Below are positions 39,700-50,293 of a stretch of 64,000 nucleotides of DNA, in pieces. Numbering within the stretch: the stretch's first letter is position 1; each line of letters begins with the position of its first letter. Source of the DNA: Saccharomyces uvarum. Lineage: Eukaryota > Ascomycota > Saccharomycetes > Saccharomycetales > Saccharomycetaceae. The stretch is taken from NCBI GenBank assembly GCA_947243795.1, contig OX365943.1, forward strand, positions 372,001 through 436,000. The letters run 5' to 3'. A program made the position numbers and the translations under genes. The notes under the pieces are model-generated. The model was not told where the DNA came from and did not search any database. It saw only the letters and a program-made list of their open reading frames with translations.

Positions 39700-40434
39700 T
39701 TACTTTAACTTGGAAAGTAGTTGTTCAATTTCAGTGATGGATTGTTGCAAAACTTTATCTTGGAATTTTGGATTTCCCAGTTCGGACTCAACTTTGGCAA
39801 TGACAGAAGCTGTCAATTGTCTTTGTTCCAATTGACGCAAAGAAGCTTCGTATCTAACCCATGAATCCAAGACAGATTTCGCTTCGTGAGCCAACTCCAC
39901 CTTTTGTCTCAATGCAAAAGCTTCACTTTCGAGCTCGACAGTTTCTTTGGAAACATCAAACAACACCTTGGTGGTTTCAGCAACGTTTTGTAATTCAGAG
40001 ACAGATCCAATTCTGTCTTTAACGGCTTCAACATGCTTGTTTCTCGAAGCGTTTAAGATTTCGGAAACCTTATTCATTCTTGCATCTGCGAAATCTTTGT
40101 ATGCTGGGGCCAAATACTTTGCAACCAAACCAGTAAAACCCAAGAAAGTCAGCAATAGAATACTTTCATCATTGACAACATACAATTCATTGGAGATGGC
40201 ATAAATGACGGCAGCAGCCGAAGTCCCTAAAACCCCAGTTTTCGTTAAGATATTATTACCTGGAATAGCATTGATGATAGAATTGGCCTTTGTCTTTGGA
40301 TCAGTCTGTTTCTCTGGAGTAGAAGACATATAACGAGCTCCAACCACGATCGGAGTACGGCGAATGCCTTGATTAAACAGTGATTTAGAAGCAGACCTTA
40401 ACGCTAGGCCACGGACACTCATACTCATGCTCAT
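39700..40434 (-). CDS. ATP4: Mitochondrial ATP synthase subunit b (subunit 4)
   Basis: Peripheral-stalk subunit b of the F1Fo ATP synthase in the inner mitochondrial membrane. The 244-residue product matches the yeast length. Residues 1-35 are a basic, Ser-rich mitochondrial presequence (MSMSMSVRGLALRSASKS), with cleavage likely just after YMSS; two hydrophobic segments follow at about 66-82 and 90-107; then a long charged helix (about 120-244) forms the stalk. Start ATG is 40434-40432. Upstream (to the right) are a Reb1 site and two CCAAT-type boxes, consistent with Hap-complex control of a respiratory gene. It converges on RPL21B. Confidence 0.97.
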   Translation of the reverse strand: MSMSMSVRGLALRSASKSLFNQGIRRTPIVVGARYMSSTPEKQTDPKTKANSIINAIPGNNILTKTGVLGTSAAAVIYAISNELYVVNDESILLLTFLGFTGLVAKYLAPAYKDFADARMNKVSEILNASRNKHVEAVKDRIGSVSELQNVAETTKVLFDVSKETVELESEAFALRQKVELAHEAKSVLDSWVRYEASLRQLEQRQLTASVIAKVESELGNPKFQDKVLQQSITEIEQLLSKLK

Positions 40435-41140
40435 TTCGGTTTATTGTGTACTTAGAAAGTAGTGAATGCTTGTGAGTCTCTGTATAAGCTATAAACACCT
40501 TCCGAATTCCGCGTTCGCCCATTAGGTTATTCCGCTAGCTTTAATATTAATCCCTTGCTACTTTCGATTATTTAACTGATGAAGGCCCGAATATGCGGCC
40601 AATAGAAAAAGCCTCGTGATTGGTTCAAATATTTATGTTACCCGGAAAATCAGCTCATCTCACTATACCTTCAATCATTTGATCATAGTGAAGTGTGTCC
40701 TTGCATTATTATTTATAAGTCCTTTGAGTCAGCCAAAGCCTACATCAGGATTATATGCGTTTTACATTTTACCTACATAAACGGTTTCATATTTCTTGTA
40801 TCACGGACTGAATTAAAAAAAATACTGCCGACATGTATAAGCGCTGACCTGATTGGGCTGTATAGTCGCTGTTAAAAGGTATTGGACCTCTGGTGAGATT
40901 CTTTTCACGCTCAAAACATAAGACCAAAGCAGTTCAATTGCTATCAGTCTACCCTCACCGAACTTGTTGTTTTGTAGCAAACCCCTTTGAGGGCTCTTTA
41001 GGTCAGCAATCGTTCAAGGGTTCGCTTCGGTGAATTCTTTACAATCTACTGCTCAAAATAATGTCAAGTGAACGCTTTGTTCTAAGGTATATAGTTCCTT
41101 ACCCTTTCTTACTTTTTTCTAACCTAGAAAGTAACCCTAG
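40435..41140 (-). promoter_or_regulatory. ATP4 promoter and YPL077C 3' region
   Basis: TTACCCG at 40638-40644 is a Reb1 core about 200 bases upstream of ATP4. CCAAT boxes occur at 40599-40603 (plus strand) and as ATTGG at 40619-40623 (so CCAAT in the ATP4 direction), fitting Hap2/3/4/5 binding. TTTTACATTTT at 40760-40770 matches the 11-base origin core, but its flanks fit the extended consensus poorly. No coding sequence is supported. Confidence 0.6.
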
Positions 41141-41863
41141 TTACTGTAATACTCTTATAGTGTCCACTAATTCTTGAATATACTTTCCCTCTTCATGATC
41201 AACATTTGGCCCGTTTGGATTCCTAGTCGCACTGCTACTGTGTATGTTGTTGCTAGTGGCTTCGTCGCCCACAGATTTTCCCGTGGGTGATGGTGTTCTA
41301 GTCATCATGGCAGCAGCGGTTGCGACTGCCACTTCACGACGTTGCTCTTCTTCTAGTTTAGCATTACGATCTCTTAAGACTTGAAGTAGTTTGCTATGCG
41401 CTTGTCTCAGCCGCATCAGTTTGTTCTCAAATCCTTGTGGAAACTGGTCGTACAACTCTGTTGCTTGTGCCTGTCTTTTAACGTCATCAAGGGCGTTTAT
41501 TCCCCTCCATAGATAATCTTGTCTGTCAACAATTGGTCGTACTTCCAGTCTATTATGAGTTTGCAGCGGTACATCTACGCTATTTCTTCTAAATTTGGAA
41601 ACACCATTATAGCTAACACTATCAGTGTCTATCGTGTCATTGCCTACCGTGTTGGCACTTGAACGGTTGTAAAAGTTGTTGAACAAGCTTCTCGTTGGAG
41701 GTACTTGGGAGGAGCAAGATAGCCGGAACCCCCGGCTTCTGGTATAGGGATTCACATTTGGTATTGTCCTGGGCAGTTCGTGTATACTGTTACCGCTATA
41801 TTGTTCATCGTCTTCGTTCGTCACCTGCCTTCGCACTGAGCTTTTTTTTTTGAGATAATCCAT
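41141..41863 (-). CDS. YPL077C: Conserved yeast protein of unknown function (YPL077C ortholog)
   Basis: I recognise this only as the ortholog of uncharacterised YPL077C, whose WGD paralog is YBR197C. The ATG at 41863-41861 gives 240 residues (MDYLKKKSSVRRQ), the S. cerevisiae length. An open frame continues 70 codons upstream but has no ATG at its end, so the shorter form is chosen. The protein is hydrophilic, Arg/Ser/Asn-rich in its N-terminal half. A likely helical coiled segment lies at about 140-200 (DVKRQAQATELYDQ, then LRQAHSKLLQVLRDRNAKLEEEQRREV). The C-terminal segment ends ELVDTIRVLQ. No signal peptide, membrane segment or catalytic motif is visible. Function unknown. Confidence 0.88.
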   Translation of the reverse strand: MDYLKKKSSVRRQVTNEDDEQYSGNSIHELPRTIPNVNPYTRSRGFRLSCSSQVPPTRSLFNNFYNRSSANTVGNDTIDTDSVSYNGVSKFRRNSVDVPLQTHNRLEVRPIVDRQDYLWRGINALDDVKRQAQATELYDQFPQGFENKLMRLRQAHSKLLQVLRDRNAKLEEEQRREVAVATAAAMMTRTPSPTGKSVGDEATSNNIHSSSATRNPNGPNVDHEEGKYIQELVDTIRVLQ

Positions 41864-42233
41864 GAAGTTACAAATTATAGAATATCGGCTGGCTTTTTGA
41901 AAGTGATCCTCCGAAATTACGCATTGATATAGTTTAGATGTTAAGTATATATTCCTCATTGAACTATTTTTGATGTGCCGATTTTTGTTCCAGCTCGCGG
42001 CTAGCAACCTCGTGAAATCAATAGTGAAAAATCCAACTTTCATTGCAATATTCATCAACTGTAAGTAATTCACGAGTACACATCCTTTCTTAAAACATTA
42101 AAGCCAAACGGTTGAGGAAATTAGCTTGGGAATCTCTAAACGTTTCTGTTCCCGAACTCTTAGCCCCTGTAATTTTCGCATGAAATTCAGCAGGTTACAC
42201 ATATTATAGTTGGTTTTTTTTTAGCCAGGTGTA
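41864..42233. promoter_or_regulatory. YPL077C-GPI2 divergent promoter region
   Basis: A 370-base gap between divergent genes. It includes the in-frame but ATG-less upstream extension of YPL077C. A T-run lies at 42213-42222 just before GPI2. No specific element is defended. Confidence 0.4.
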
Positions 42234-43079
42234 ATGACTAAGATGTCTCCTTGGAAACGTTTATTATGGCTAAAACAAGAGTATCCAGATAACTATACGG
42301 ATCCAAGCTTTATTGAGCTAAGAATAAGACAAGAGAATGAAAGCGGCAAGAAATCCAATAGGAAATTACCTGAAGCCGCATGCTCTCAAATTAGATTGGA
42401 CTTTATAAGTTTTTACCAAACAGTATTGAACACATCCTTCATTTACATTACTTTTACTTTTATTTACTACTACGGTTACAATCCTATTCTGCCAACTATT
42501 TTCCTTTCGTTCCTAACATTGGTTATCTCAAGGAAGAAAGTTGACCCTTTATTATCCTCATTCATGGACATTAAATCTTCATTAATCATCACGTTCGCAA
42601 TGTTAACGCTTTCCCCAGTCCTCAAGTCACTTTCTAAGACCACTGCATCTGATTCTATATGGACTTTGTCCTTTTGGCTATCCGTATGGTACGTTTTCGT
42701 TATTTCGTCAACAAGATCTAAACACAAACCCTCTAATCTTTCTACTAATATACTTGTTGCCCTAGTTGCAGTTTTATCATCAAGGCTATCAACCACGATT
42801 GACGTGTTTTGTTTTCTTTTAATTTGTATTCAACTGAATATCATTTTACCCAGTTATCTATCAGTGACAAGTAAGGTGGTACCAATGATTTCGAATGTCA
42901 TTGTCTACTCCTTCCTTAACGTTACTCTCGGTTGGACCTATATGCTGTTGGTTTTTTTTGTTTCTGTATTTTATATTATAGTTTTACCTAGGTGGTTCAT
43001 TTACTGGAAAATCAATTATCATAAAAAAGATAACGATTTACTAAGTACATGGGATGCAAGAGCTCCAATTTTAGATTAG
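42234..43079 (+). CDS. GPI2: GPI-GlcNAc transferase subunit Gpi2
   Basis: Subunit of the ER enzyme complex (Gpi3, Gpi15, Gpi2, Gpi19, Gpi1, Eri1) that transfers GlcNAc to phosphatidylinositol in the first step of GPI-anchor synthesis; PIG-C family. The product is 281 residues (280 in S. cerevisiae). A cytosolic N-terminus with the family motif WKRLLWLKQEYPDNYTD (residues 6-22) leads into about eight hydrophobic segments from about 70 to 260, ending in DLLSTWDARAPILD, a conserved family C-terminus. Start ATG is 42234; a second in-frame ATG is three codons later. Intact. Confidence 0.96.
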   Translation: MTKMSPWKRLLWLKQEYPDNYTDPSFIELRIRQENESGKKSNRKLPEAACSQIRLDFISFYQTVLNTSFIYITFTFIYYYGYNPILPTIFLSFLTLVISRKKVDPLLSSFMDIKSSLIITFAMLTLSPVLKSLSKTTASDSIWTLSFWLSVWYVFVISSTRSKHKPSNLSTNILVALVAVLSSRLSTTIDVFCFLLICIQLNIILPSYLSVTSKVVPMISNVIVYSFLNVTLGWTYMLLVFFVSVFYIIVLPRWFIYWKINYHKKDNDLLSTWDARAPILD

Positions 43080-44041
43080 CCTCCTTTGTGAAACAGATTT
43101 TTTGCACACCAAAGAAGAGATTACCCAATCCGGTTTCTTTGGGACTTAACTAAACCTCGTTTCAACCTCATTTTTATATATTATTGTTATGATAACTGCC
43201 AAAGTGCTTGATAAACTCGGGCCTTAAACTACTTTGTAATGAAACGAGAATATTTGAATTGGATTTTCCAGCCTAAAGTGCACATGCCAGAGTTCAATAA
43301 CGTTGAACGAGCTACTACTCTTCAAGACTTATTCATAGGCGTTTGCACATTAAATGAGGTGCAAGAAACCTAAAAAAAAAGGTCCCCTACGCAGGTAATT
43401 ACAGGGATGTTGTCCAATAGTGCACATCATCTAATGCACTGAACAACTTGTTAGGCGTCTAGAGTAAAGCCCTCCTCATTTACAGTCACTTATTCCTTGG
43501 TGGCGGCTTCCTGTTTTCCTTTCTCGCGTTTGCGGTATCACCCGGAGGGGAAAGCTTAATGTTGAAAGGGGGAGAGCCTCAGAAGGAAAAAAAGAGCAGT
43601 AAGTGCCACGAATGTAGTAAAAAACCAGTTGAAACCCGTCAGAAGTTTTAATGCAACTTCTCGCAGCTTCTTTCTTTCCAAATTGCGCTGAAGCGGCTTT
43701 AAACAGGAAGCCTGTCTTCTCAAGATCTTCCCATACCGACCATTATGATACAGATGGTTACCGCACGTCACTAATGTATCGAATTTCTGACACCTATTCG
43801 GGGTAATTATCACTGTTTACGTTATGCATTTTAAAACCTGTGCACCCGGCTTCCACAAATGCAAAATTTTCCGGAGCTTCGAACTTCTTGTTTCAGGAAT
43901 TAAAAGCATCCAGTGGACAACCACCCAACTCGTCTTGTAATGGTGAAGCTTCATCGGTAAACAAACCACATTTTAATAGCGGGAAAGTCGGCAAGTGACC
44001 TACGGCGGTTATATTCAATTGGCCTTCGATATATATTGAAA
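43080..44041 (+). promoter_or_regulatory. GPI2 3' region and GCR1 promoter
   Basis: A 962-base gap before GCR1 exon 1. It has ordinary composition and several short open frames on both strands; the two longest, 85 and 77 codons on the minus strand, look random, and the 77-codon one has no ATG start. I could not assign specific regulatory elements with confidence. Confidence 0.4.
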
Positions 44042-47000
44042 ATGGTATGGTATGATTATAACACAGTTTTTTGAAAATGTTATCAGGGAGATTTTCGATG
44101 GGTATGGAGTTTTCCTTGATCCTCACTTGTTATCCCTTGTATTGTAATTGACCCTTCATTGATATTTGCAGCCTTACACAACTATCCTGTTCACATTACT
44201 TATTACTTTTGGTTGTCAAACCTTTTTTTTAGGAATTGCCTGCATATGCAATATAGCTTGCTAACAAGTGTTAAATTACTAGTGCATTATTAAGAATTGG
44301 AATAAAACTGGCCAGCCTATTATTCCGAGAGCATAATAAATTATTTTATACACGAAACTCTTCAGTCTGCTTGATAAGCCACATATCTTCTATCTATTTT
44401 GTTAAGAATACTAGTACAAACAAAAGCAAAAATAAACAACTTCCTTTTAAAAAAACATTGTCTGAGGTTCCAACTATGGATTACTAATATAGCAACACAA
44501 ACTTAAAAGAAAGAAAGTATTATAAGAGTAAGTAAATATAAACACAATTATCCCTTGAAAGTGTACCTATACTAATAACAAGAGGGAAAAAGCCATCAAT
44601 TGAGTGCTTTCTGTGTTTGTGTGCGTACTAGAGGATGAATTTTCTGGCCCAAGCTATGTCGGGAACATTTCAAGGGTCGAATAACAAGATAAAACGTAAT
44701 GTAAGGACACAAAGTGTGCCATCGGCTACCTATAATACTGGCAAAGAACCATATGGACCAAATACTAACCAATTAAACGTCCTACTTTCTCAATTGGAAC
44801 AGCAAACAAGTGTTGATAGTACCAGCACGAGTTCAAACTTCTATTCCATTGCTCAATATATTCTACAATCATATTTCAAGGTCAATGTAGACTCTCTAAA
44901 CACTTTAAAATTGGTGGATTTGATAGTGGACCAAACTTACCCTGATTCTTTGACGCTAAGGAAGCTAAATGAGGGAGTATCAGCACAACCGTACGATTAT
45001 TTCAATACGGTTTCTCGTGATCCTGACATCTCTAAATGCCCAATATTTGCATTGGCCATATATTTCGTTATACGATGGAGTCATCCTAATCCCCCAATCT
45101 CAATTGAGAATTTTACTACAGTGCCGTTACTAGATGCAAACTTCATTTCTCTAAATTCCAATCCATTACTTTATATTCAAAACCAAAACCCAAACAGTAA
45201 TTCAAGTGTTAAAGTTCTAAGGTCGCAAACGTTTGAACCATCCAAAGAATTGCTCGATTTAGTGTTTCCGTGGCTGTCGTATTTGAAGCAGGATATGCTT
45301 CTTATCGATAGAACAAACTATAAGCTATATTCTCTCTGTGAATTATTCGAATTCATGGGCAGAGTGGCAATTCAGGACCTCCGATATTTAACTCAGCATC
45401 CTTTATTGTTACCCAACATTGTAACATTCATTTCGAAATTTATACCTGAACTGTTCCAAAACGGGGAATTTAAGGGAATAAGCTCGATCAGAAACCTAAA
45501 CAATGATGCTACAGATTCTCTAAATAACGCCACAGGAATAGAAAATCAATTTTTAAACCCTTCCACAGAGGAAATGAATCAAAAAGTTGACTCGTATTTT
45601 ATAGAGTTGTCGAAGAAATTAACTACAGAGAACATTAGATTAAGTCAAGAAATTACACAACTTAAGTCTGATATGAATTCTGTAGGTAATGTATGTAATC
45701 AGATTTTGCAATTACAGAGGCAGCTCCTTTCAGGAAACCAAGCATCCGTATCGAAGTCTGAAAACTATGCGTCTTCCACAGGTGGGGGGATATTAATATT
45801 GGATAAAAATAGCATCAATTCGAATATACTGAGCAATTTAGTTCAATCGATTGATTCGAATCACTCAAAATCAAACTCACAAACTCAAACCCACCAAAGA
45901 GATTCGAAAGGGCAATCGCAGGGCCACAGCCAAAATATCAGTAGCCCTGCTCTAGCACCCATTAATATGTTTCCGAGCCTGAGTAACTCTATACAGCCAA
46001 TGTTCAATACATTAGCTCCGCAGCCGCAAGACATAGTTCAGAAGAGGAGACTGCCGTTACCAGGTTCAATAGCGTCTGCAGCAACAGGCAGCCCCTTTTC
46101 TCCATCACCTATTAATGAATCGCCCTATAGTAAACGTTATAAGCTGGACGATAAATCAACACCATCTCAAACAGCTCTTGATTCCTTACTTTCAAAATCA
46201 ATCTCGAGTCCAAGATTACCTCTTTCAACATTGGCTAACACAGCTGTAGCTGCAAATTCTGCGGAATCCTTTCGTTCACCTCAACATTATCAGCCTTCCC
46301 CAGATTTTGTAGTTGGTGGTGGTTCAAGTTCAACAACAGGCAATAACTCTAAAAAGATAACTGAAGATTCTCCTTCAAAACTCGCCGAACGACCACGTCT
46401 TCCAAACAATGATTCCACTACCAGCATGCCGGAGAGTCCTATAGAAGCAGCTGGGGACGATGTTGCTAAAGAACTGACGTCTATGTCAAAGACTTCAGAG
46501 CCGAATGATAACAGCCCAGAATCGAAAGATTTTGACAAAGAGAGCAACGATGGTACTCCATGTAATACAGATGCTAGAAAACTAGTGCCCATTTCTACCA
46601 TCAATGGTTCCACTGAAGCCACAAATTCAAGCTGTACGATGACAAAGGTATCCCCATCGTTCTCGCAAAATTCATCCAAATCTGAAATGATGAATAAAAA
46701 ATGTTCTAAAGCGGGGCCAAATGAGGCCATTAAATATAAATTGTCTAGGGAAAATAAGACAATATGGGACTTATATGCGGAATGGTATATTGGTTTGAAT
46801 GGGAAATCTTCAATAAAGAAGTTGATTGAGAACTATGGTTGGCGGAGATGGAAAGTTAGCGAAGATTCCCATTTTTTCCCTACAAGAAGAATCATTATGG
46901 ATTACATTGAAACGGAATGTGATCGCGGCATAAAGCTCGGTAGATTCACCAATCCTCAACAACCAAGGGAAGACATAAGGAAAATTTTGGTTGGAGATTT

Positions 47001-47181
47001 AGAAAAGTTTAGAATAAACAATGGCCTGACTTTGAACTCTTTATCATTATATTTCAGAAACTTGACTAAAAATAACAAGGAAATCTGTATTTTTGAAAAT
47101 TTTAAAAATTGGAACGTTAGATCAATGACAGAAGATGAGAAGCTCAAGTACTGCAAAAGACAACATAATACACCCTCATAG
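44042..47181 (+). CDS. GCR1: Transcriptional activator of glycolytic genes Gcr1, spliced gene
   Basis: DNA-binding activator that works with Gcr2 and Rap1 at glycolytic and ribosomal-protein promoters through CTTCC sites. Spliced coding sequence: exon 1 44042-44049 (ATGGTATG) joined to exon 2 44820-47181, giving 789 residues beginning [15 protein letters not shown] (S. cerevisiae 785). A coiled-coil of the leucine-zipper type lies at about 255-305 ([19 protein letters not shown]). A long Ser/Asn/Pro-rich variable middle follows. The C-terminal GCR1 DNA-binding domain (about 690-780) contains [15 protein letters not shown] and YGWRRWKV and is nearly invariant. The intron's last third is open in the same frame and would give an 848-residue form from ATG 44635 (see findings). 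Confidence 0.96.
44050..44819 (+). other. GCR1 spliceosomal intron
   Basis: A 770-base intron starting after the eighth coding base: 5' site GTATGA (44050-44055), perfect branch site TACTAAC (44763-44769), and 3' site TAG ending at 44819. From ATG 44635 the intron is open in the exon 2 frame. Confidence 0.92.
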
Positions 47182-47558
47182 GCTACTATGGTTGTTAAAA
47201 AAAATGATTTCCCCTACGATGTAACGAAGCGACGATAACGAGAACTTTTCATTTAGATTATTTATAACTTTTATAAAAATAAATATATATATACCTGTGT
47301 ACATGTATGTCTATGTGTAAATATTGAAACGTTTTCTATACATGACTTGATAGGTATTTCTGGGTGACTTTATGTATGCTACTCATTTTGAAAATCCCAA
47401 ATGCTTTCTTCAGCCAGACCCTGGCGGACTTAGAAAATCCATTCAATGGATTGACTATCAGAAATTTTGAAAAATAAAAAATGACAACCTCTTAGCAAAA
47501 CAGGAGAGGCTTTACATAAAAGGAACTCCGAAAGACAAGTAATACTACCTTTGTGATT
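47182..47558 (+). promoter_or_regulatory. GCR1 3' region and YTA6 promoter
   Basis: A 377-base gap; a TATATATATA run at about 47284-47294 probably serves GCR1 3'-end formation. Nothing else is recognised. Confidence 0.4.
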
Positions 47559-49820
47559 ATGGCACATGAGAAGTTCGTTATACCTGAGAACTTCACGTTG
47601 GCACAGTCTTTGCAATTGCTTTATTCCGTCGTCAGGAGTCAATACAAAAATCTAGCAATCCAAATAGACAATGAAGGTAATAAGGAACCAGTCATCTATG
47701 GAAAGATTCACAAAAATCTAGATGCTTTACTAGTATACGTCAATGAAGGCCTAAAGAAAATTGAAAGAACATACGCTCTAAAGAAAGGGCTAGGAAACCT
47801 TGTGGTTGATCATCCTGAATTGAAGAGCGTTATTGAGGACTTCCAAATACTTGGCCAAGACATAAGGATTTCACGTCGTAAAACAGAAAAATTCATGACC
47901 GAGGGGAACAGTAGCCCTCCTCTCTCATCATCCTCGTCTGTTTTGGGTCTTAAGACAGGAAACAGTCTACGTTTTTCAAAACTTTGGAAAATGGGTTCCA
48001 AAAAAGATAAGTTAAAAGAAGTTGATGAAAAGGAGGCAAGGATCAATAAACAGGCAGATAATATTAGACGTGCAAGAAAATTGGAAGAAGAAGAAAAACT
48101 AGAAGCAAGTCGTCAGTATGAGAAAGAATTAGAACTCCAAAGGGAAAAATTGATCGAGTTAAAAGTTAAGGAAAAAGTCGAATATGAAGTGGCACAAAAA
48201 CTAGAAGAGGAGAGGGTGAAAAGAGATGAAGTAGAACGCAGGCATAGGGAGCAGGCGGAGAAGAAACGTATATCAACTTTAAAACATGATAGGAAAACGA
48301 ATTACAAATCAAGAGCTAGCCTTGATAATCCCTCTTTAAAGTCTAAATATGTCGGAAAGATTGATAATGCCGTTATTAAAAGAAGGTCGCTTGATGTTTC
48401 ACGAATCGCTGACGAGAAAACGCGCTCTCCAGTAAGAAAATCAATGGAGGCAACAGATATAGGAATGGCTGCACAATTAGCCTGGTCTCAGTATCAAAAT
48501 GGGGCAAATCAACCAAAAATGAGTAATAATAGCTTACATACTAATGATACCCCAATACGGTATAAATCCACTCAAACTTTAAAAAAAAGATATGATTACA
48601 AAAAGCCAATGGTCAATCGACCGATCATAAAATCACCCACTTTCAATAGGCAAAACAGTAAATCTTCAAGGAACTCGTCTACAAATGTGCACTTAAAGTC
48701 GAATAAAGCTAATGGTAATAAAGCTACCGGAAAGAATGACCCAAATTCAGCACCTACTTCACCAATACTTGTTTCGGAGACTGCAACATTTACTGAACCG
48801 AGGCCAAGACGTTCCAGAAGTGCTACGCCAGATAAGGAAAGTTCTGGAAGTTCATCTATGGATCCTAAAAAAGAAGACATACTAAAGTCAGTTCAAGGAG
48901 TAGATCGAAATGCCTGCGAGCAGATCCTCAATGAAATCCTAGTAACAGATGAAAAAGTGTATTGGGATGATATTGCAGGCTTAAGAAATGCTAAGAACTC
49001 TTTGAAAGAGGCCGTGGTTTATCCATTTTTGCGACCTGATTTATTTAAAGGGCTCAGAGAACCTATTAGAGGTATGCTTTTGTTTGGCCCACCAGGAACA
49101 GGTAAGACAATGATCGCTAAGGCAGTTGCAACAGAGTCCAACTCTACATTTTTTAGTGTAAGTGCATCTTCTTTACTATCGAAATATCTCGGTGAATCTG
49201 AGAAACTAATTAGAGCATTATTTTACATGGCCAAAAAACTGTCACCTTCTATTATCTTCATAGATGAGATCGACTCGATGTTGACCGCTCGTTCTGATAA
49301 TGAAAATGAGTCGTCGAGGAGAATCAAAACAGAGCTCCTTATTCAATGGTCCTCGTTATCAAATGCGACTGCTCAGGCTGAGGGTCAAACAAATACGCTT
49401 GATAGCAGAGTACTTGTTTTAGGAGCCACTAATTTACCTTGGGCGATTGATGATGCGGCAAGAAGACGGTTTTCGAGAAGATTATATATTCCCCTTCCAG
49501 ATTATGAAACTAGATTATATCATTTGAAAAGATTAATGGCTAAGCAGAAAAACAACTTGGAAGATCTAGATTATGAACTAATAACGAAAATGACTGATGG
49601 GTTTTCCGGTTCTGACCTTACATCGTTAGCCAAAGAAGCAGCAATGGAGCCTATTAGGGATTTAGGAGATAAGCTAATGTTTGCGGATTTCGATAAGATT
49701 AGAGGAATTGAGATTAAAGACTTTCAAAATTCATTATTGACAATAAAGAAAAGTGTATCACCGGAATCCCTACAAGAATATGAGGATTGGTCTGATAAAT
49801 TTGGTAGTACCGGTGCTTGA
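47559..49820 (+). CDS. YTA6: AAA ATPase Yta6
   Basis: Cortical AAA-family ATPase of the Sap1/Yta6 (spastin/katanin-like) group; its exact substrate is not settled. The ATG at 47559 gives 753 residues; two more open codons upstream begin with GTG and are not counted. An N-terminal MIT-like helical region (about 10-110) is followed by a strongly charged coiled coil (about 150-240, [19 protein letters not shown] in part), a basic Ser-rich linker, and the C-terminal AAA domain (about 455-753). Walker A GPPGTGKT is at 510-517, Walker B IIFIDEID at about 565-572, and arginine fingers RRR appear in [17 protein letters not shown]. Intact, tandem with GCR1. Confidence 0.95.
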   Translation: MAHEKFVIPENFTLAQSLQLLYSVVRSQYKNLAIQIDNEGNKEPVIYGKIHKNLDALLVYVNEGLKKIERTYALKKGLGNLVVDHPELKSVIEDFQILGQDIRISRRKTEKFMTEGNSSPPLSSSSSVLGLKTGNSLRFSKLWKMGSKKDKLKEVDEKEARINKQADNIRRARKLEEEEKLEASRQYEKELELQREKLIELKVKEKVEYEVAQKLEEERVKRDEVERRHREQAEKKRISTLKHDRKTNYKSRASLDNPSLKSKYVGKIDNAVIKRRSLDVSRIADEKTRSPVRKSMEATDIGMAAQLAWSQYQNGANQPKMSNNSLHTNDTPIRYKSTQTLKKRYDYKKPMVNRPIIKSPTFNRQNSKSSRNSSTNVHLKSNKANGNKATGKNDPNSAPTSPILVSETATFTEPRPRRSRSATPDKESSGSSSMDPKKEDILKSVQGVDRNACEQILNEILVTDEKVYWDDIAGLRNAKNSLKEAVVYPFLRPDLFKGLREPIRGMLLFGPPGTGKTMIAKAVATESNSTFFSVSASSLLSKYLGESEKLIRALFYMAKKLSPSIIFIDEIDSMLTARSDNENESSRRIKTELLIQWSSLSNATAQAEGQTNTLDSRVLVLGATNLPWAIDDAARRRFSRRLYIPLPDYETRLYHLKRLMAKQKNNLEDLDYELITKMTDGFSGSDLTSLAKEAAMEPIRDLGDKLMFADFDKIRGIEIKDFQNSLLTIKKSVSPESLQEYEDWSDKFGSTGA

Positions 49821-50293
49821 GCGTATGTCTAGTATCTTGATAAAAAAAAAATTTTGACAATGATTTGCAATTTGTCCTTCAAATGTTTATTTCCTAGTCG
49901 GATTTTGTTACGTATGTACACTATGTATTATTAAAAGTAAACTAAAGGTCAAATTTATGTGTTCTTAAATTAATCTTTTATTTACATTTAGTTTTCTAAA
50001 AGCAACTCCTATAAAAAGTTTCTCCCTTTTTAATTTAGTGAAAGCGGGTCCTTCAAAAATAATAAAGCAATGGAGATGAATTTTAAAAAATCACTAGGGA
50101 TTAGAAGGATACTCAACGAGACTTGGACTAAGCCTTTACCTCTAGATCTCACTGAATGCATCAGTTTGTACTGATCGTAATATAGAAATCATTTTTAAGA
50201 AATCTAAACGTTAACATCCTGGATACGCTCTAAAAGATCCCCGAATAGTTATTATTAATAGCACTTTCATCTTCGACGACGCAAACATATGGA
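49821..50293 (+). promoter_or_regulatory. YTA6-UBP16 gap with strong replication-origin motif
   Basis: An AT-rich 473-base gap. TTTATTTACATTTAGTT at 49977-49993 matches all 17 positions of the extended ARS consensus (WWWWTTTAYRTTTWGTT), the strongest origin candidate in the window. AT-rich DNA on both sides could serve as B elements. UBP16's promoter must lie in the right half. Confidence 0.6.

Noticed and set aside
40760-40770. Perfect 11-base origin core in the ATP4-YPL077C gap
   Set aside because: Flanks fit the extended consensus badly; 11-base cores occur often by chance, so not promoted to a finding.
41864-42073. N-terminal extension of YPL077C by 70 residues
   Set aside because: The extended frame begins with GTG; the internal ATG at 41863 gives the known 240-residue length.
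43893-44126. 77-codon minus-strand frame overlapping GCR1 exon 1
   Set aside because: Starts with GTG and overlaps the placed exon and splice site; no recognisable protein.
46290-46730. 146-codon minus-strand frame inside GCR1
   Set aside because: Lies entirely opposite the Ser-rich variable region of a well-supported gene and shows no domain.
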